Positions 1 through 7,868 of a DNA stretch of 32,008 bases are shown here, in pieces. The notes under the pieces are model-generated. The model had not been told where the DNA came from. It saw nothing but the letters and a program-made list of their open reading frames with translations, and ran no database searches. The position numbers were made by a program, and so were the translations under genes. Source of the DNA: BMS3ABIN04 sp965554225 (lineage in GTDB: Bacteria > Bacteroidota > Ignavibacteria > Ignavibacteriales > Melioribacteraceae); the NCBI GenBank assembly GCA_965554225.1, contig CBEVZC010000024.1, forward strand, positions 1-32,008, given 5' to 3'. The first letter of the stretch is position 1. The number at the start of each line of letters is the position of its first letter.

Positions 1-106
1 TAAAATTCTTTTTTTATCTCTATTACTTATGTTCATTAAATAGAAGAGTCCTCATTAAATTTTGCTAATAGAAAATCATATATTTTATTTTCACTTCTAC
101 AAAATC

Positions 107-138
107 TAAAACAATTGAATCAATTTTAAATTGTTTTA
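107..138. repeat. AT-rich inverted repeat downstream of engB
   Basis: Perfect 10-bp arms, TAAAACAATT at 107-116 and AATTGTTTTA at 129-138, enclose a 12-nt loop. Almost all pairs are A-T and no T-tract follows on either strand, so it is not a convincing terminator. The surrounding bases 1-252 are very AT-rich and hold no gene that I can support. Confidence 0.35.
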
Positions 139-205
139 CTCTTACACAATGGAAATGATTTTTATAACATCACCCGATATGTAAACATTTCATTTATAAA
201 TTTAT

Positions 206-239
206 AAAAAAAATTATATTTAATAGTAATAAATATAAT
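206..239 (-). terminator. weak AT-only terminator after engB
   Basis: On the minus strand a 10-bp stem (arms 230-239 and 213-222, all A-T) with a 7-nt loop is followed directly by eight T residues (206-213). It starts 14 nt after the engB stop codon. The geometry is that of an intrinsic terminator, but the stem has no G-C pair, so it would be weak. It could also be chance in AT-rich DNA. Confidence 0.4.
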
Positions 240-252
240 AAGAAGTATTTTT

Positions 253-831
253 TTAAAGCAGCTTGTTAAATTTTTTCTGTAAGTCCTTTTTACCAATTCC
301 TTTAGTTGCAGAATAAAGGAATAAATTTTTCCCAAAAATCAATTCCGGAAAGGTTTTATTAATTTCCCTTTTCGCTTTTGCAAGTTCCGATTGCTTTAGT
401 TTGTCCACCTTTGTTAATATAACAATATAATTCAACCTAATTTCTTTTAAATAATTGTGTAATAAAATATCTAAAGGCGTAGAATTGTAGCGGCTATCAA
501 TAAAATGACAAGCAAGTTCAATTTTTTCACTTGTGCTAAAATAATTCTCAATTAATTCTTGCCATCTGTTTCTTTCCGATTTAGAAATTTTTGAATAACC
601 GTAACCGGGAAGATCAACAATGTATAATTTCTCATCGACCAAATAATAATTAAGCGAGCGTGTTTTACCGGGAGTAGAACTCGTTTTGGCAATTCCTTTT
701 CTATTAAAAAATGAATTAATAAAAGAGGATTTACCAACATTAGATCTGCCGCATAAAACTATTTCAGGAAGTTTTAAGTCAGGTAAATGATTTAAATCAT
801 TTACAGATCTTAAGAATTTAATTTTTTCCAT
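253..831 (-). CDS. engB: Ribosome biogenesis GTP-binding protein EngB/YsxC
   Basis: TRAFAC-class GTPase of the EngB/YihA/YsxC family, which acts in late assembly of the large ribosomal subunit. Counted from the upstream TTG, the P-loop GRSNVGKS lies at residues 31-38; a DLPGYG switch II motif, the TKVD base-specificity motif and SATKG follow. I chose ATG at 831 (192 aa) over an in-frame TTG at 840 (195 aa); neither has a clear SD, so the start is uncertain by three codons. The family is about 200 aa. A good terminator separates it from rplQ, so it is expressed either by readthrough or from a very short promoter region. It is the only gene here outside the classic superoperon, though its assembly role fits the location. 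Confidence 0.95.
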   Translation of the reverse strand: MEKIKFLRSVNDLNHLPDLKLPEIVLCGRSNVGKSSFINSFFNRKGIAKTSSTPGKTRSLNYYLVDEKLYIVDLPGYGYSKISKSERNRWQELIENYFSTSEKIELACHFIDSRYNSTPLDILLHNYLKEIRLNYIVILTKVDKLKQSELAKAKREINKTFPELIFGKNLFLYSATKGIGKKDLQKKFNKLL

Positions 832-865
832 TACTGGCAATTTAGTTATTCAGAATGATCAAATA

Positions 866-906
866 TATCAAAAAAAAACCCAACTTTAGAATATAAAGTT
901 GGGTTT
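866..906 (-). terminator. Intrinsic terminator of the alpha operon, after rplQ
   Basis: On the minus strand, arms AAACCCAACTTT (906-895) and AAAGTTGGGTTT (887-876) pair perfectly over 12 bp around a 7-nt loop. They run into a 9-nt T-tract (878-870) whose first three bases lie in the stem. It sits 32 nt past the rplQ stop. The T-tract is on one side only, so it works in the minus direction and marks the end of the ribosomal-protein superoperon. Confidence 0.88.
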
Positions 907-938
907 AAAAACTCGAGAGAACTATTCAGAAAGTAATT

Positions 939-1697
939 TTATTTATCATCTTTAGGTTCATCGTTATCTTTTTTAACTTTACCGCCGTCAAGTTCATCCT
1001 GCCATTTCTTCAACTCATCCCACTTACCATCAGCAGCAAATTTAGCTTGCTCAACCCAAGTTGAAGGATCATGAGATTTATATCTGCCACCGGCTTTTTC
1101 AAGTAAACTACGGACTTTATCCGTATCACTTTCAGCTAGGTCTTTAAAAGTATTAATTCCGGCATCATTCAAGATTCCTGCAATCTTAGGTCCAATTCCT
1201 TCAATCTTTTTCAAATCATCAGTTTCAACCGTATCTTTTTCGGTTTTCACTTCTTCGGTTTTTACTTCTTTAACTTTTTCCGTCTTTTCAGTCGCTTTTT
1301 TCTTAGTCTTTGATGATTTTGGCTTTTCCGTACCTTGATCATTATAATCGACCAATTCCAAGATTGCCATTTCAGCCGCATCACCAACTCTATTACCAAG
1401 TTTTACAACCCTTGTATAACCGCCCGGTCTATCACCAACTTTAGGAACGACTTCATTAAAAAGTTCCTGCAAAACTGTTTTATCTTGAATTTGCCTAGCT
1501 ACGTGCCTTCTTGCTGCAACAGTATTTTGTTTTGCTTTTGTAATTAAAGGTTCAACAAATGTACGAGCTGCTTTGGCTTTAGCAACTGTTGTTTTTATTT
1601 TTTTATACTTAATTAACGAAGTAGCTAGAGATCTTAAAGTCGCAATTCTATGCGATGTTGATCTACCCAGTTTTTTGCCTTTAACTCTATGTCTCAT
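939..1697 (-). CDS. rplQ: 50S ribosomal protein L17 with C-terminal helix-hairpin-helix extension
   Basis: Large-subunit protein L17, normally about 115-130 aa. Residues 1 to about 121 are a complete L17 core, beginning MRHRVKGKKLGR with the PGGYTRV motif near 91-97. Residues 122-160 are a linker rich in Lys, Glu and Thr. Residues 161-240 form an extra domain that opens with a helix-hairpin-helix-like KIEGIGPKIAGIL (164-176), continues AGINTFKDLA, and ends in a Trp-containing DGKWDELKKWQDELDGG stretch; the tail is acidic and basic. The reading frame is continuous, so this is a real fusion and not a frameshift. I recall similar tails on L17 or L21 of Bacteroidota-group bacteria, from memory only. 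ATG start; last gene of the alpha operon, 21 nt after rpoA and ahead of a terminator. Confidence 0.97.
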   Translation of the reverse strand: MRHRVKGKKLGRSTSHRIATLRSLATSLIKYKKIKTTVAKAKAARTFVEPLITKAKQNTVAARRHVARQIQDKTVLQELFNEVVPKVGDRPGGYTRVVKLGNRVGDAAEMAILELVDYNDQGTEKPKSSKTKKKATEKTEKVKEVKTEEVKTEKDTVETDDLKKIEGIGPKIAGILNDAGINTFKDLAESDTDKVRSLLEKAGGRYKSHDPSTWVEQAKFAADGKWDELKKWQDELDGGKVKKDNDEPKDDK

Positions 1698-1718
1698 TCT
1701 AAATTCCCTATAAACAGA

Positions 1719-2714
1719 TTAGTTTGACTCGTTATTCTCTTTAATATATTTATCTACATCCATGCCGAATTCAAGATTATAAAATTCTACAATATCAACT
1801 AATTCAGCCAAAGATTTTCTACCGAAATTTCTAAATTTAAGAAGTTCGCTTTCATCTCTTCGAACCAAATCTGCCATAATTTTGATATTAGCAGCTTTAA
1901 GACAATTATGGGAACGGACACTTAGTTCCAAATCGTCAACGCTAGTTTTTAGAATTTTCTTAATCCTTTCAAATTCAGCATCCTTTTCGCTTTCATCTTT
2001 TTCTTCCTCGGGTTCAACGTCAAAATTAATGAACATGTTTACGTGATCCCGTAAAATTATTCCGGCGCTTGACAATGCTTCTTCAGGTGTAATAGAACCA
2101 TCTGTAGTAACTTCCAGACTCAATTTTTCAAAATCATTTTTTTCACCAATTCGTACATTTTCAATATCATAACGTACCAATTTAATGGGAGTAAAAATCG
2201 AATCTATAGGAATAATGCCAATAGTTTGTTCACTAATATTTTGTTCGTTAGCAGGCACGTATCCTTTGCCAACACCATATCTTAATTCCATGTTCAATTT
2301 TGCTCCATTATTCAAAGTAGCTATATATTGATCAGGATTTAAGATTTCAATATCCGGCGAAGCTTCTTGTAAATCCTTGGCAGTAAATTTACATGGTCCT
2401 TCCAGTGAAATTTCAACTTTATTAGATTTTTTATTAATTATTCTTAACCTAACTTTTTTAAGATTTAAAATCACCTGTGTAACATCTTCCACTACTCCGG
2501 GAATAGTTGTAAACTCATGCAAAACGCCATCTACTTTAATTGCAGTAAATGCTGCACCGGCTAAAGATGAAAGCAATACTCTTCGAAATGAGTTCCCAAG
2601 GGTAACCCCGAAACCTCTTTCCAAAGGTTGAATTACAAATTTGCCATAAAAATTACTAGAATCCTTCTCATCTAAAATAACACCATCAGGCATCTTAATA
2701 AAAGGATAGCTCAT
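1719..2714 (-). CDS. rpoA: DNA-directed RNA polymerase subunit alpha
   Basis: Alpha subunit, which dimerises to nucleate RNA polymerase assembly and whose C-terminal domain contacts UP elements and activators. The N-terminal domain has the typical GFGVTLGNSFRRVLLSSLAG segment; the C-terminal domain carries two helix-hairpin-helix-like segments (LELSVRSHNCLKAANI, then FRNFGRKSLAEL). The start chosen is ATG at 2714, giving 331 aa, the normal length; GAGGAG lies just upstream (2723-2718). An in-frame ATG at 2759 would add 15 unusual residues and overlap rpsD, so I rejected it. It lies between rpsD and rplQ, as in nearly all bacteria. Confidence 0.97.
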   Translation of the reverse strand: MSYPFIKMPDGVILDEKDSSNFYGKFVIQPLERGFGVTLGNSFRRVLLSSLAGAAFTAIKVDGVLHEFTTIPGVVEDVTQVILNLKKVRLRIINKKSNKVEISLEGPCKFTAKDLQEASPDIEILNPDQYIATLNNGAKLNMELRYGVGKGYVPANEQNISEQTIGIIPIDSIFTPIKLVRYDIENVRIGEKNDFEKLSLEVTTDGSITPEEALSSAGIILRDHVNMFINFDVEPEEEKDESEKDAEFERIKKILKTSVDDLELSVRSHNCLKAANIKIMADLVRRDESELLKFRNFGRKSLAELVDIVEFYNLEFGMDVDKYIKENNESN

Positions 2715-2739
2715 ATACTCCTCAAATTTAAATTTAAAA

Positions 2740-3366
2740 TTACTTAGAATACAACTCAATAATTAATTGTTCATTAGCATTAAGAGGAACATCTTCACGT
2801 TCCGGTATTTGCATAAAAGACCCGCTTAAATTAGCTTTATCCAAAGAAAGCCAACTATACATACTGTCTTTAGTTCGTCTTAATGTATTATGAATTATAT
2901 CCAGTTTCTTACTTTTTTCTTTAATAGAAATTATATCGCCGGGAGATAAGAGATACGACGCAATATTAACAATCTTTCCGTTTACAAGGACATGTCGGTG
3001 CAAAACCAGCTGCCTCGCGGATTTTCTAGAAGGTGCAAATCCTAAACGGAAAACAACATTGTCTAACCGCCTTTCTAACATAGCAATTAGGTTTTCGCCT
3101 GTAACACCCTTTTGTCTGTTGGCCTTCTTAAAATAAATTCTAAATTGCTTCTCTAACAAACCGTAGATTCTCTTTACTTTTTGCTTTTCTCTAAGCTGCA
3201 CGCCATATTCAGAATATTTTGATCTTCTATTTAACCCATGCTCTCCCGGGGGATAATTTTTCTTTTCCAGCGGGCATTGAGGTGAATGGCATTTTGTGCC
3301 TTTCAGAAACAATTTCTCTTTTTCTCTTCTACAAAGTTTACAACTTGATCCGGTATATCTTGCCAT
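2740..3366 (-). CDS. rpsD: 30S ribosomal protein S4, zinc-binding form
   Basis: Primary 16S rRNA-binding protein that starts 30S body assembly; in E. coli it also represses the alpha operon. At 208 aa it is full length. The N-terminus has four cysteines (C9, C12, C26, C31), the C-x2-C...C-x4-C pattern of the zinc-binding (C+) form. The S4 RNA-binding domain follows in the middle (MLERRLDNVVFRLGFAPSR, then the HRHVLVNGK loop). ATG start behind an AAGGGA SD. It lies 19 nt after rpsK and 25 nt before rpoA. Confidence 0.98.
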   Translation of the reverse strand: MARYTGSSCKLCRREKEKLFLKGTKCHSPQCPLEKKNYPPGEHGLNRRSKYSEYGVQLREKQKVKRIYGLLEKQFRIYFKKANRQKGVTGENLIAMLERRLDNVVFRLGFAPSRKSARQLVLHRHVLVNGKIVNIASYLLSPGDIISIKEKSKKLDIIHNTLRRTKDSMYSWLSLDKANLSGSFMQIPEREDVPLNANEQLIIELYSK

Positions 3367-3385
3367 TTAATAAATTCCCTTAAAT

Positions 3386-3772
3386 TTATACTCTTCTTCT
3401 TTTTGGTGGTCTACAACCGTTATGTGGTATTGGTGTAATATCTTTAATTGACATAATTTGCAATCCGGCGGTATTTAAAGCTCTAATGGCAGCATCCCTA
3501 CCGGAGCCGGGTCCTTTAATTAATACATCAACCTTCCGCATTCCCAAATCGTAAGCTTCTTTAGCTGCAGCTTCAGCTGTTACTTGGGCAGCAAAAGGTG
3601 TGTTTTTTCTTGATCCCTTAAAACCGTTTTTACCTGCAGATGACCATGAGACTGCATTCCCATAAACATCTGTTAAAGTAACCAATACATTATTAAATGA
3701 AGCTTTGATGTGAGCCACACCAACAGCATCAACATGGACTTTCTTTTTAGATTTTCTTGTAGCTTTAGCCAC
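3386..3772 (-). CDS. rpsK: 30S ribosomal protein S11
   Basis: S11 sits on the 30S platform beside S7 near the mRNA exit. It is 128 aa, normal length. Recognisable segments are GVAHIKASFNNVLVTLTD in the first third, GPGSGRDAAIRAL in the middle and the conserved end PIPHNGCRPPKRRRV. The start codon is GTG at 3772, with an AGGAG SD at 3783-3779 and a 6-nt spacer; no in-frame ATG fits the conserved N-terminus better. It is flanked by rpsM and rpsD. Confidence 0.98.
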   Translation of the reverse strand: MAKATRKSKKKVHVDAVGVAHIKASFNNVLVTLTDVYGNAVSWSSAGKNGFKGSRKNTPFAAQVTAEAAAKEAYDLGMRKVDVLIKGPGSGRDAAIRALNTAGLQIMSIKDITPIPHNGCRPPKRRRV

Positions 3773-3799
3773 TTTTATCTCCTAAATTTTAATTACTAC

Positions 3800-4183
3800 T
3801 TATTTTTGACCTGGTACTTTTTTCTTACCGGCAACTGTTCTTCGTTTACCTTTTCTTGTTCTAGCATTGGTTTTTGTTCTTTGACCTCTAACAGGTAACC
3901 CTCTTCTATGGCGTAACCCTCTGTGAGTTCCAATATCCATTAATCTTTTAATGTTTTGTTGAACTTCACTTCTCAAAGCACCTTCAACCTTATAATCTGC
4001 AGTCATGACTGCTCTTATTTTTGCAACTTCTTCTTCTGTAAGATCAAAAACTTTTTTATCTGGATCTACATTTGCTTTTTTTAATATAGCCAAAGAAGTG
4101 ACTTGACCAATACCGTAAATATAAGTCAGTCCAATATAAGTTTTTTTATTTTTCGGTAAATCGATACCTGCTATACGAGCCAA
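3800..4183 (-). CDS. rpsM: 30S ribosomal protein S13
   Basis: S13 in the 30S head contacts the P-site tRNA and forms intersubunit bridges with the 50S subunit. It is 127 aa. It begins with the canonical MARIAGIDLP and has the helix-hairpin-helix region YIGLTYIYGIGQ, the RHRRGLPVRGQRTKTNARTR core and a basic tail. The start codon is TTG at 4183, supported by a very strong AAGGAGG SD (4197-4191) with a 7-nt spacer and by the conserved N-terminus. It lies 17 nt after rpmJ and opens the alpha gene block. Confidence 0.98.
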   Translation of the reverse strand: MARIAGIDLPKNKKTYIGLTYIYGIGQVTSLAILKKANVDPDKKVFDLTEEEVAKIRAVMTADYKVEGALRSEVQQNIKRLMDIGTHRGLRHRRGLPVRGQRTKTNARTRKGKRRTVAGKKKVPGQK

Positions 4184-4190
4184 ATGAAAA

Positions 4191-4197
4191 CCTCCTT
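4191..4197 (-). promoter_or_regulatory. Shine-Dalgarno site fixing the TTG start of rpsM
   Basis: AAGGAGG on the minus strand lies 7 nt before a TTG codon that begins the canonical S13 N-terminus. A near-perfect SD in front of a weak start codon suggests compensation. Confidence 0.85.
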
Positions 4198-4200
4198 AGT

Positions 4201-4314
4201 TTATCCTTGACGTTGTTTATGTTTCGGATTTTTACAAATCACCATTACTTTTCCGTGACGCTTGATTATCTTACAATGGTCACACATTTTCTTAACAGAA
4301 GCTCTAACCTTCAT
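4201..4314 (-). CDS. rpmJ: 50S ribosomal protein L36, zinc-binding form
   Basis: Very small gene read directly from the minus strand: 37 codons beginning MKVRASVKKMC and ending NPKHKQRQG, followed by TAA. Cysteines C11, C14 and C27 and H32 form the zinc site of the C+ type of L36, which sits on 23S rRNA domains II and V. ATG start at 4314, 11 nt after infA and 17 nt before rpsM. The order infA-rpmJ-rpsM is the usual one. Confidence 0.97.
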   Translation of the reverse strand: MKVRASVKKMCDHCKIIKRHGKVMVICKNPKHKQRQG

Positions 4315-4325
4315 TTCAACCTCTT

Positions 4326-4544
4326 TTATTTATACCTATAAGTAATTCTACCCTTATTTAAATCATAGGGCGATAATTCAATAGCAACTTTATCTCCAAC
4401 CAATATTTTAATAAAGTGCATTCGCATTTTACCTGAGATATGGGCAAGAATAATATGTCCATTATCTAATTTGACCTTAAAATGTGCATTTGGTAAGGTC
4501 TCAGTTACTATTCCGTCAACTTTTATAGGTTCTTGTTTTGCCAC
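4326..4544 (-). CDS. infA: Translation initiation factor IF-1
   Basis: IF-1 is a single OB-fold protein that binds the 30S A site during initiation. The 72 aa match the family length. Typical features are the N-terminal MAKQEPIKVDGIVTETLPNAHF, DNGHIILAHISGKMRMHFI in the middle and the C-terminal KGRITYRYK. The start is GTG at 4544, only 3 nt after the map stop codon, and no SD is visible. Translation is therefore probably coupled to map (inference). The map-infA-rpmJ order is common. Confidence 0.98.
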   Translation of the reverse strand: MAKQEPIKVDGIVTETLPNAHFKVKLDNGHIILAHISGKMRMHFIKILVGDKVAIELSPYDLNKGRITYRYK

Positions 4545-4547
4545 AAT

Positions 4548-5309
4548 TTAACAAATCGATAATATTTCTGGTTTACCATTAATAATTGCTAATGTATGCT
4601 CAAAATGAGCAGAAGGTAAATTATCGGCGGTAATAACTGTCCAACCGTCTCTTGCAACAGTTACGTTATATGTGCCTGTATTTACCATTGGTTCAATTGC
4701 TATTGTCATTCCATTTTTAATTTTAGGTCCTGTTCCTCTTCTACCATAATTAGGAATTTGGGGATCTTCATGTAATTTTCTTCCTACACCATGCCCGCAC
4801 AAAGCTCTAACAACCGAAAAACCCTGAGATTCGACATATTCTTGAACAGCAGCTGAAATATCACCGATATGATTGTCTTTCTTAGCTTGCTCAATTCCAA
4901 TATATAAGGATTTTTCTGTTACATCCATTAATCTTTGTTTTTCATCTGATATTTCACCAACAGCCGTTGTCAAAGCTGCATCACCAAAATATCTATTTTT
5001 AATAACCCCAACATCAATTGATATAATTTCACCATTTAAAAGAACTCTGTCGCTTGGTATTCCGTGAACAATTTCTTGATCTATTGATGCACAAATTGTA
5101 CCTGGGAAACCATCAGCAGCACCTTGTGAATACCCTTTGAAAGCAGGTATTGCATCATTACTTAAAATATAATCTTCAGCAATTTTATCCAACTCAAATG
5201 TTGTTACTCCTGGTTTTGCGTGCTTCTTAACCAATTGTAACGTTTCTGCAACTATTTGCGCGCTTTCTCTAATTTTCTCTATTTCATTTTTACTTTTAAT
5301 AAGTATCAC
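4548..5309 (-). CDS. map: Type I methionine aminopeptidase
   Basis: Removes the initiator methionine from nascent proteins with small second residues; a dimetal enzyme of the cytoplasm that acts at the ribosome. The complete pita-bread metal site is visible: D99 (in SIDVGV), D110 (in FGDAAL), H173 (in CGHGVGR), E206 (in AIEPMV) and E237 (in HFEHTL), with H82 as the conserved active-site histidine. Length 253 aa, normal. The start is GTG at 5309, which gives the standard MILIKSKNEIEKIR beginning. It lies 12 nt after secY and 3 nt before infA. Confidence 0.98.
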   Translation of the reverse strand: MILIKSKNEIEKIRESAQIVAETLQLVKKHAKPGVTTFELDKIAEDYILSNDAIPAFKGYSQGAADGFPGTICASIDQEIVHGIPSDRVLLNGEIISIDVGVIKNRYFGDAALTTAVGEISDEKQRLMDVTEKSLYIGIEQAKKDNHIGDISAAVQEYVESQGFSVVRALCGHGVGRKLHEDPQIPNYGRRGTGPKIKNGMTIAIEPMVNTGTYNVTVARDGWTVITADNLPSAHFEHTLAIINGKPEILSIC

Positions 5310-5321
5310 AAATTCACCGGG

Positions 5322-6659
5322 TTACTTTCTACCCCTAACCTTACCTGTTTTCATAAAACCGTCATAATGTCTCATCAATAAATGAGATTCAACCTGTTGT
5401 AACGTATCTAAAGCGACGCCAACAAGTATTAATAAGCTTGTTCCACCAAAAAACGAAGCAAAACTTCCCGAAACACCCATTCTCGAAACAAAAGCAGGCA
5501 ATATGGCAACAATCGCTAGAAAAACTGATCCAGGTAATGTAATTTTAGTCAAAATATTATCAATAAACTCAGCTGTCTGTTTCCCTGGTCTAATACCCGG
5601 AACAAAACCACCCTGTTTTTTCATAGTATCGGAAACTTCCTGCGGATTAAACGCAATTGCGGTATAAAAATACGTAAAGAAAATAATCATTATTGCATAA
5701 ACAAAAGAATACGTAAACGATGTATATTGAAAATATCCGGCTAGAGACTGAATAAATTCATTATTAGGAAAAAACGATAAAACCGTACTCGGTAAAAACA
5801 TAATTGCCTGGGCAAAGATTATAGGCATTACTCCGGCCGTATTAACACGCAAAGGGATATATTGCGTTACTCCTCCGTAAACTTTTCTCCCGACAACTCT
5901 TTTAGCATACTGAACAGGGATTCTTCTGGTACCTTGTGTAACCAAAACAATACCGGCAATAATTAAAACCATAAAAGCAAGAATAACAATTTCAATTACA
6001 ATATTTCTTGTTCCTGCATTTAATAGTCTTACTTCATCTAAAATAGCAAAAGGTAGTCTATTTACAATTCCTATAAATATTATTAATGAAATTCCATTTC
6101 CAATACCTTTGTCCGTAATTTGTTCACCTAACCACATCATAAAAATTGTACCGGCAGTCAAAAACAAAACTGACGAAAGGACAAAACTAAAACCATGTAC
6201 CTCGGCAGGAACAACCGGAACGCCATTTACTTGCAAAGGTAAAAGAACACCGGTAACAATACCAATTGCCTGAACGCCTGCAATTAAAACCGTTCCATAT
6301 CTTGTTAATTGTGTAATTTTTTTTCTTCCCTCTTCGCCCTCTTTTTGAAGTTTTTGAAAATAAGGAACAACTGCACCAGCTAATTGAATAACAATGGACG
6401 AACTGATGTAGGGCATTATTCCTAAAGCAAATACCGCTGCATTTTTAAAAGCCCCTCCAACAAACAGATCATATAGACCAAATAAGTTATTAGAGGTTTT
6501 ATTTGCCATTGCCTCATTCAATAAATATGAATCAATACCGGGAAGTGTAATATGGGCACCGATTCTAACAACAACTAATAAGCCAAGAGTATAAAGAATT
6601 CTCTGCCTTAGTTCATTAATTTTGAAAATATTTCTAAATGTATCTTGGAATTTGCTCAT
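5322..6659 (-). CDS. secY: Protein translocase subunit SecY
   Basis: Central channel of the Sec translocon in the inner membrane; partners are SecE (encoded at the other end of this window) and SecG. The 445 aa hold about ten hydrophobic segments. Landmarks include LGIMPYISSSIVIQL (second helix region), QGTRRIPVQYAKR in the cytosolic loop before the seventh helix, FNPQEVSDTMKKQGGFVPGIRPG, and DTLQQVESHLLMRHYDGF near the C-terminus. The ATG shares one base with the rplO TAA stop (TAATG), so translation is probably coupled. Confidence 0.98.
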   Translation of the reverse strand: MSKFQDTFRNIFKINELRQRILYTLGLLVVVRIGAHITLPGIDSYLLNEAMANKTSNNLFGLYDLFVGGAFKNAAVFALGIMPYISSSIVIQLAGAVVPYFQKLQKEGEEGRKKITQLTRYGTVLIAGVQAIGIVTGVLLPLQVNGVPVVPAEVHGFSFVLSSVLFLTAGTIFMMWLGEQITDKGIGNGISLIIFIGIVNRLPFAILDEVRLLNAGTRNIVIEIVILAFMVLIIAGIVLVTQGTRRIPVQYAKRVVGRKVYGGVTQYIPLRVNTAGVMPIIFAQAIMFLPSTVLSFFPNNEFIQSLAGYFQYTSFTYSFVYAIMIIFFTYFYTAIAFNPQEVSDTMKKQGGFVPGIRPGKQTAEFIDNILTKITLPGSVFLAIVAILPAFVSRMGVSGSFASFFGGTSLLILVGVALDTLQQVESHLLMRHYDGFMKTGKVRGRK

Positions 6660-7123
6660 TAAAGTTCAATTTTTGTTATAGTTCCGCCTGCAGCTTCTAT
6701 TTTTTCTTTGGCACTTTTACTAAAAGCATGTGCTTCTATATTTAATTTTGCTTTTAATTCACCATTGCCTAAAATTTTAAAAGGAGCCGCGGCTTTAGAA
6801 ATAGCGCCACTTTTATAAAGGACAGCAGGAGATATTTTTTCTTCATTTAGTCTACCTGCATCAACCATCCTTTGTAAATCGGAAACATTAATTACTTGAT
6901 AATAAACTTTAAAAATATTTGTGAATCCTTTTTTCGGGACTCTTCGCTGCAAAGGCATTTGACCACCTTCAAACCAAGCTCTGTATTTTGCACCTGACCT
7001 TGATTTTTGTCCGTTCATTCCACGTGTAGCAGTACCGCCTCTGCCGGTTCCTTCGCCTCTTCCAACTCTTTTCCTTGGTTTTCTTGAACCCTTAGCATAT
7101 TTTAAATTACTTAAAATGTCCAT
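6659..7123 (-). CDS. rplO: 50S ribosomal protein L15
   Basis: L15 binds 23S rRNA late in 50S assembly. It is 154 aa. The N-terminal region is glycine- and arginine-rich (KRVGRGEGTGRGGTATRGMNGQ), followed by the FEGGQMPLQRRVPKKGF motif and a C-terminal domain ending in KSAKEKIEAAGGTITKIEL. ATG start 8 nt after rpmD; its stop overlaps the secY start by one base. Standard spc operon position. Confidence 0.98.
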   Translation of the reverse strand: MDILSNLKYAKGSRKPRKRVGRGEGTGRGGTATRGMNGQKSRSGAKYRAWFEGGQMPLQRRVPKKGFTNIFKVYYQVINVSDLQRMVDAGRLNEEKISPAVLYKSGAISKAAAPFKILGNGELKAKLNIEAHAFSKSAKEKIEAAGGTITKIEL

Positions 7124-7131
7124 TTATCTAC

Positions 7132-7320
7132 CTATTCTTCAATTTCTTCAAAAGTTACTAAATGGGAAACTTTATTTATCATACCTCTAATTTGAGGTGT
7201 ATCATTATGTATTTTTACATAATTTGGTCTTCCTAAACCCAAAGCTTTAATCGTTCTTTTTTGAACTTTAGGTCTGTCAATAATACTTCTAATCTGTTTT
7301 ATTTTTAATTTCTTTGTCAT
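7132..7320 (-). CDS. rpmD: 50S ribosomal protein L30
   Basis: Small 62-aa L30 of the short bacterial type. It has the recognisable core KIKQIRSIIDRPKVQKRTIKALGL and GRPNYVKIHNDTPQIRGMINKVSHLV, which holds a conserved Gly-Leu-Gly-Arg turn. ATG start 12 nt after rpsE. Located between rpsE and rplO, as expected for spc. Confidence 0.97.
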   Translation of the reverse strand: MTKKLKIKQIRSIIDRPKVQKRTIKALGLGRPNYVKIHNDTPQIRGMINKVSHLVTFEEIEE

Positions 7321-7332
7321 TTTTTAAACTCA

Positions 7333-7839
7333 TTAAGAATTAAACAATTCAGCTACTTCCATTTTCCTTTTACTAGCCATATGTCTTGCATCAATCAAGT
7401 CAAGCAATCCATTTAAAGTTGCTTTTACTTGATTATGAGGGTTGCTGGAACCTAAAGATTTAGTCAAAATATCTTGCACTCCAGCCGCTTCCAAAACTGC
7501 TCTAACACCGCCGCCGGCAATTAAACCCGTACCGGGTGAAGCAGGTTTAAGCAATACTCTGCCGGCACCATATTTACCAATTATTTTATGTGGGATCGTA
7601 CCCTTAATAATTGAGACTCTATATACATTTTTCTTTGCGTCATCAATTCCCTTAGAGATTGCATCAGTTACTTCATTAGCCTTTCCAAGTCCAACTCCAA
7701 CATGTCCGTCACCGTCTCCAACCACAACAATAGCATTAAAGCTAAATCTTCTACCACCTTTAACTACCTTTGCAACACGGTTAATATGTACAACTTTTTC
7801 TTTTAACCCTTCCAATCCACTAACTTTATTATACTTCAA
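7333..7839 (-). CDS. rpsE: 30S ribosomal protein S5
   Basis: S5 lies at the mRNA entry channel and influences decoding accuracy. It is 168 aa with an N-terminal double-stranded-RNA-binding fold (VVKGGRRFSFNAIVVVGDGDGHVG) and a C-terminal domain containing GVRAVLEAAGVQDILTKSLGSSNPHN. The start codon is TTG at 7839 with an AAGGAG SD (7851-7846) and a 6-nt spacer; the next upstream in-frame codons reach a stop, so no ATG is available. A tRNA-Gln gene ends 29 nt upstream, so tRNA processing would generate a new 5' end for this part of the operon (inference). Confidence 0.98.
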   Translation of the reverse strand: MKYNKVSGLEGLKEKVVHINRVAKVVKGGRRFSFNAIVVVGDGDGHVGVGLGKANEVTDAISKGIDDAKKNVYRVSIIKGTIPHKIIGKYGAGRVLLKPASPGTGLIAGGGVRAVLEAAGVQDILTKSLGSSNPHNQVKATLNGLLDLIDARHMASKRKMEVAELFNS

Positions 7840-7868
7840 TTTTTACTCCTTATCAATTCAATTTTACG

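Noticed and set aside
1..252. Gene or RNA in the AT-rich left end
   Set aside because: No open frame with a recognisable start, SD or conserved product, and only AT-rich inverted repeats; nothing supports a gene.
2715..2759. Upstream ATG for rpoA adding 15 residues
   Set aside because: The extra residues do not fit the family, overlap rpsD, and the ATG at 2714 has a GAGGAG site and gives normal length.
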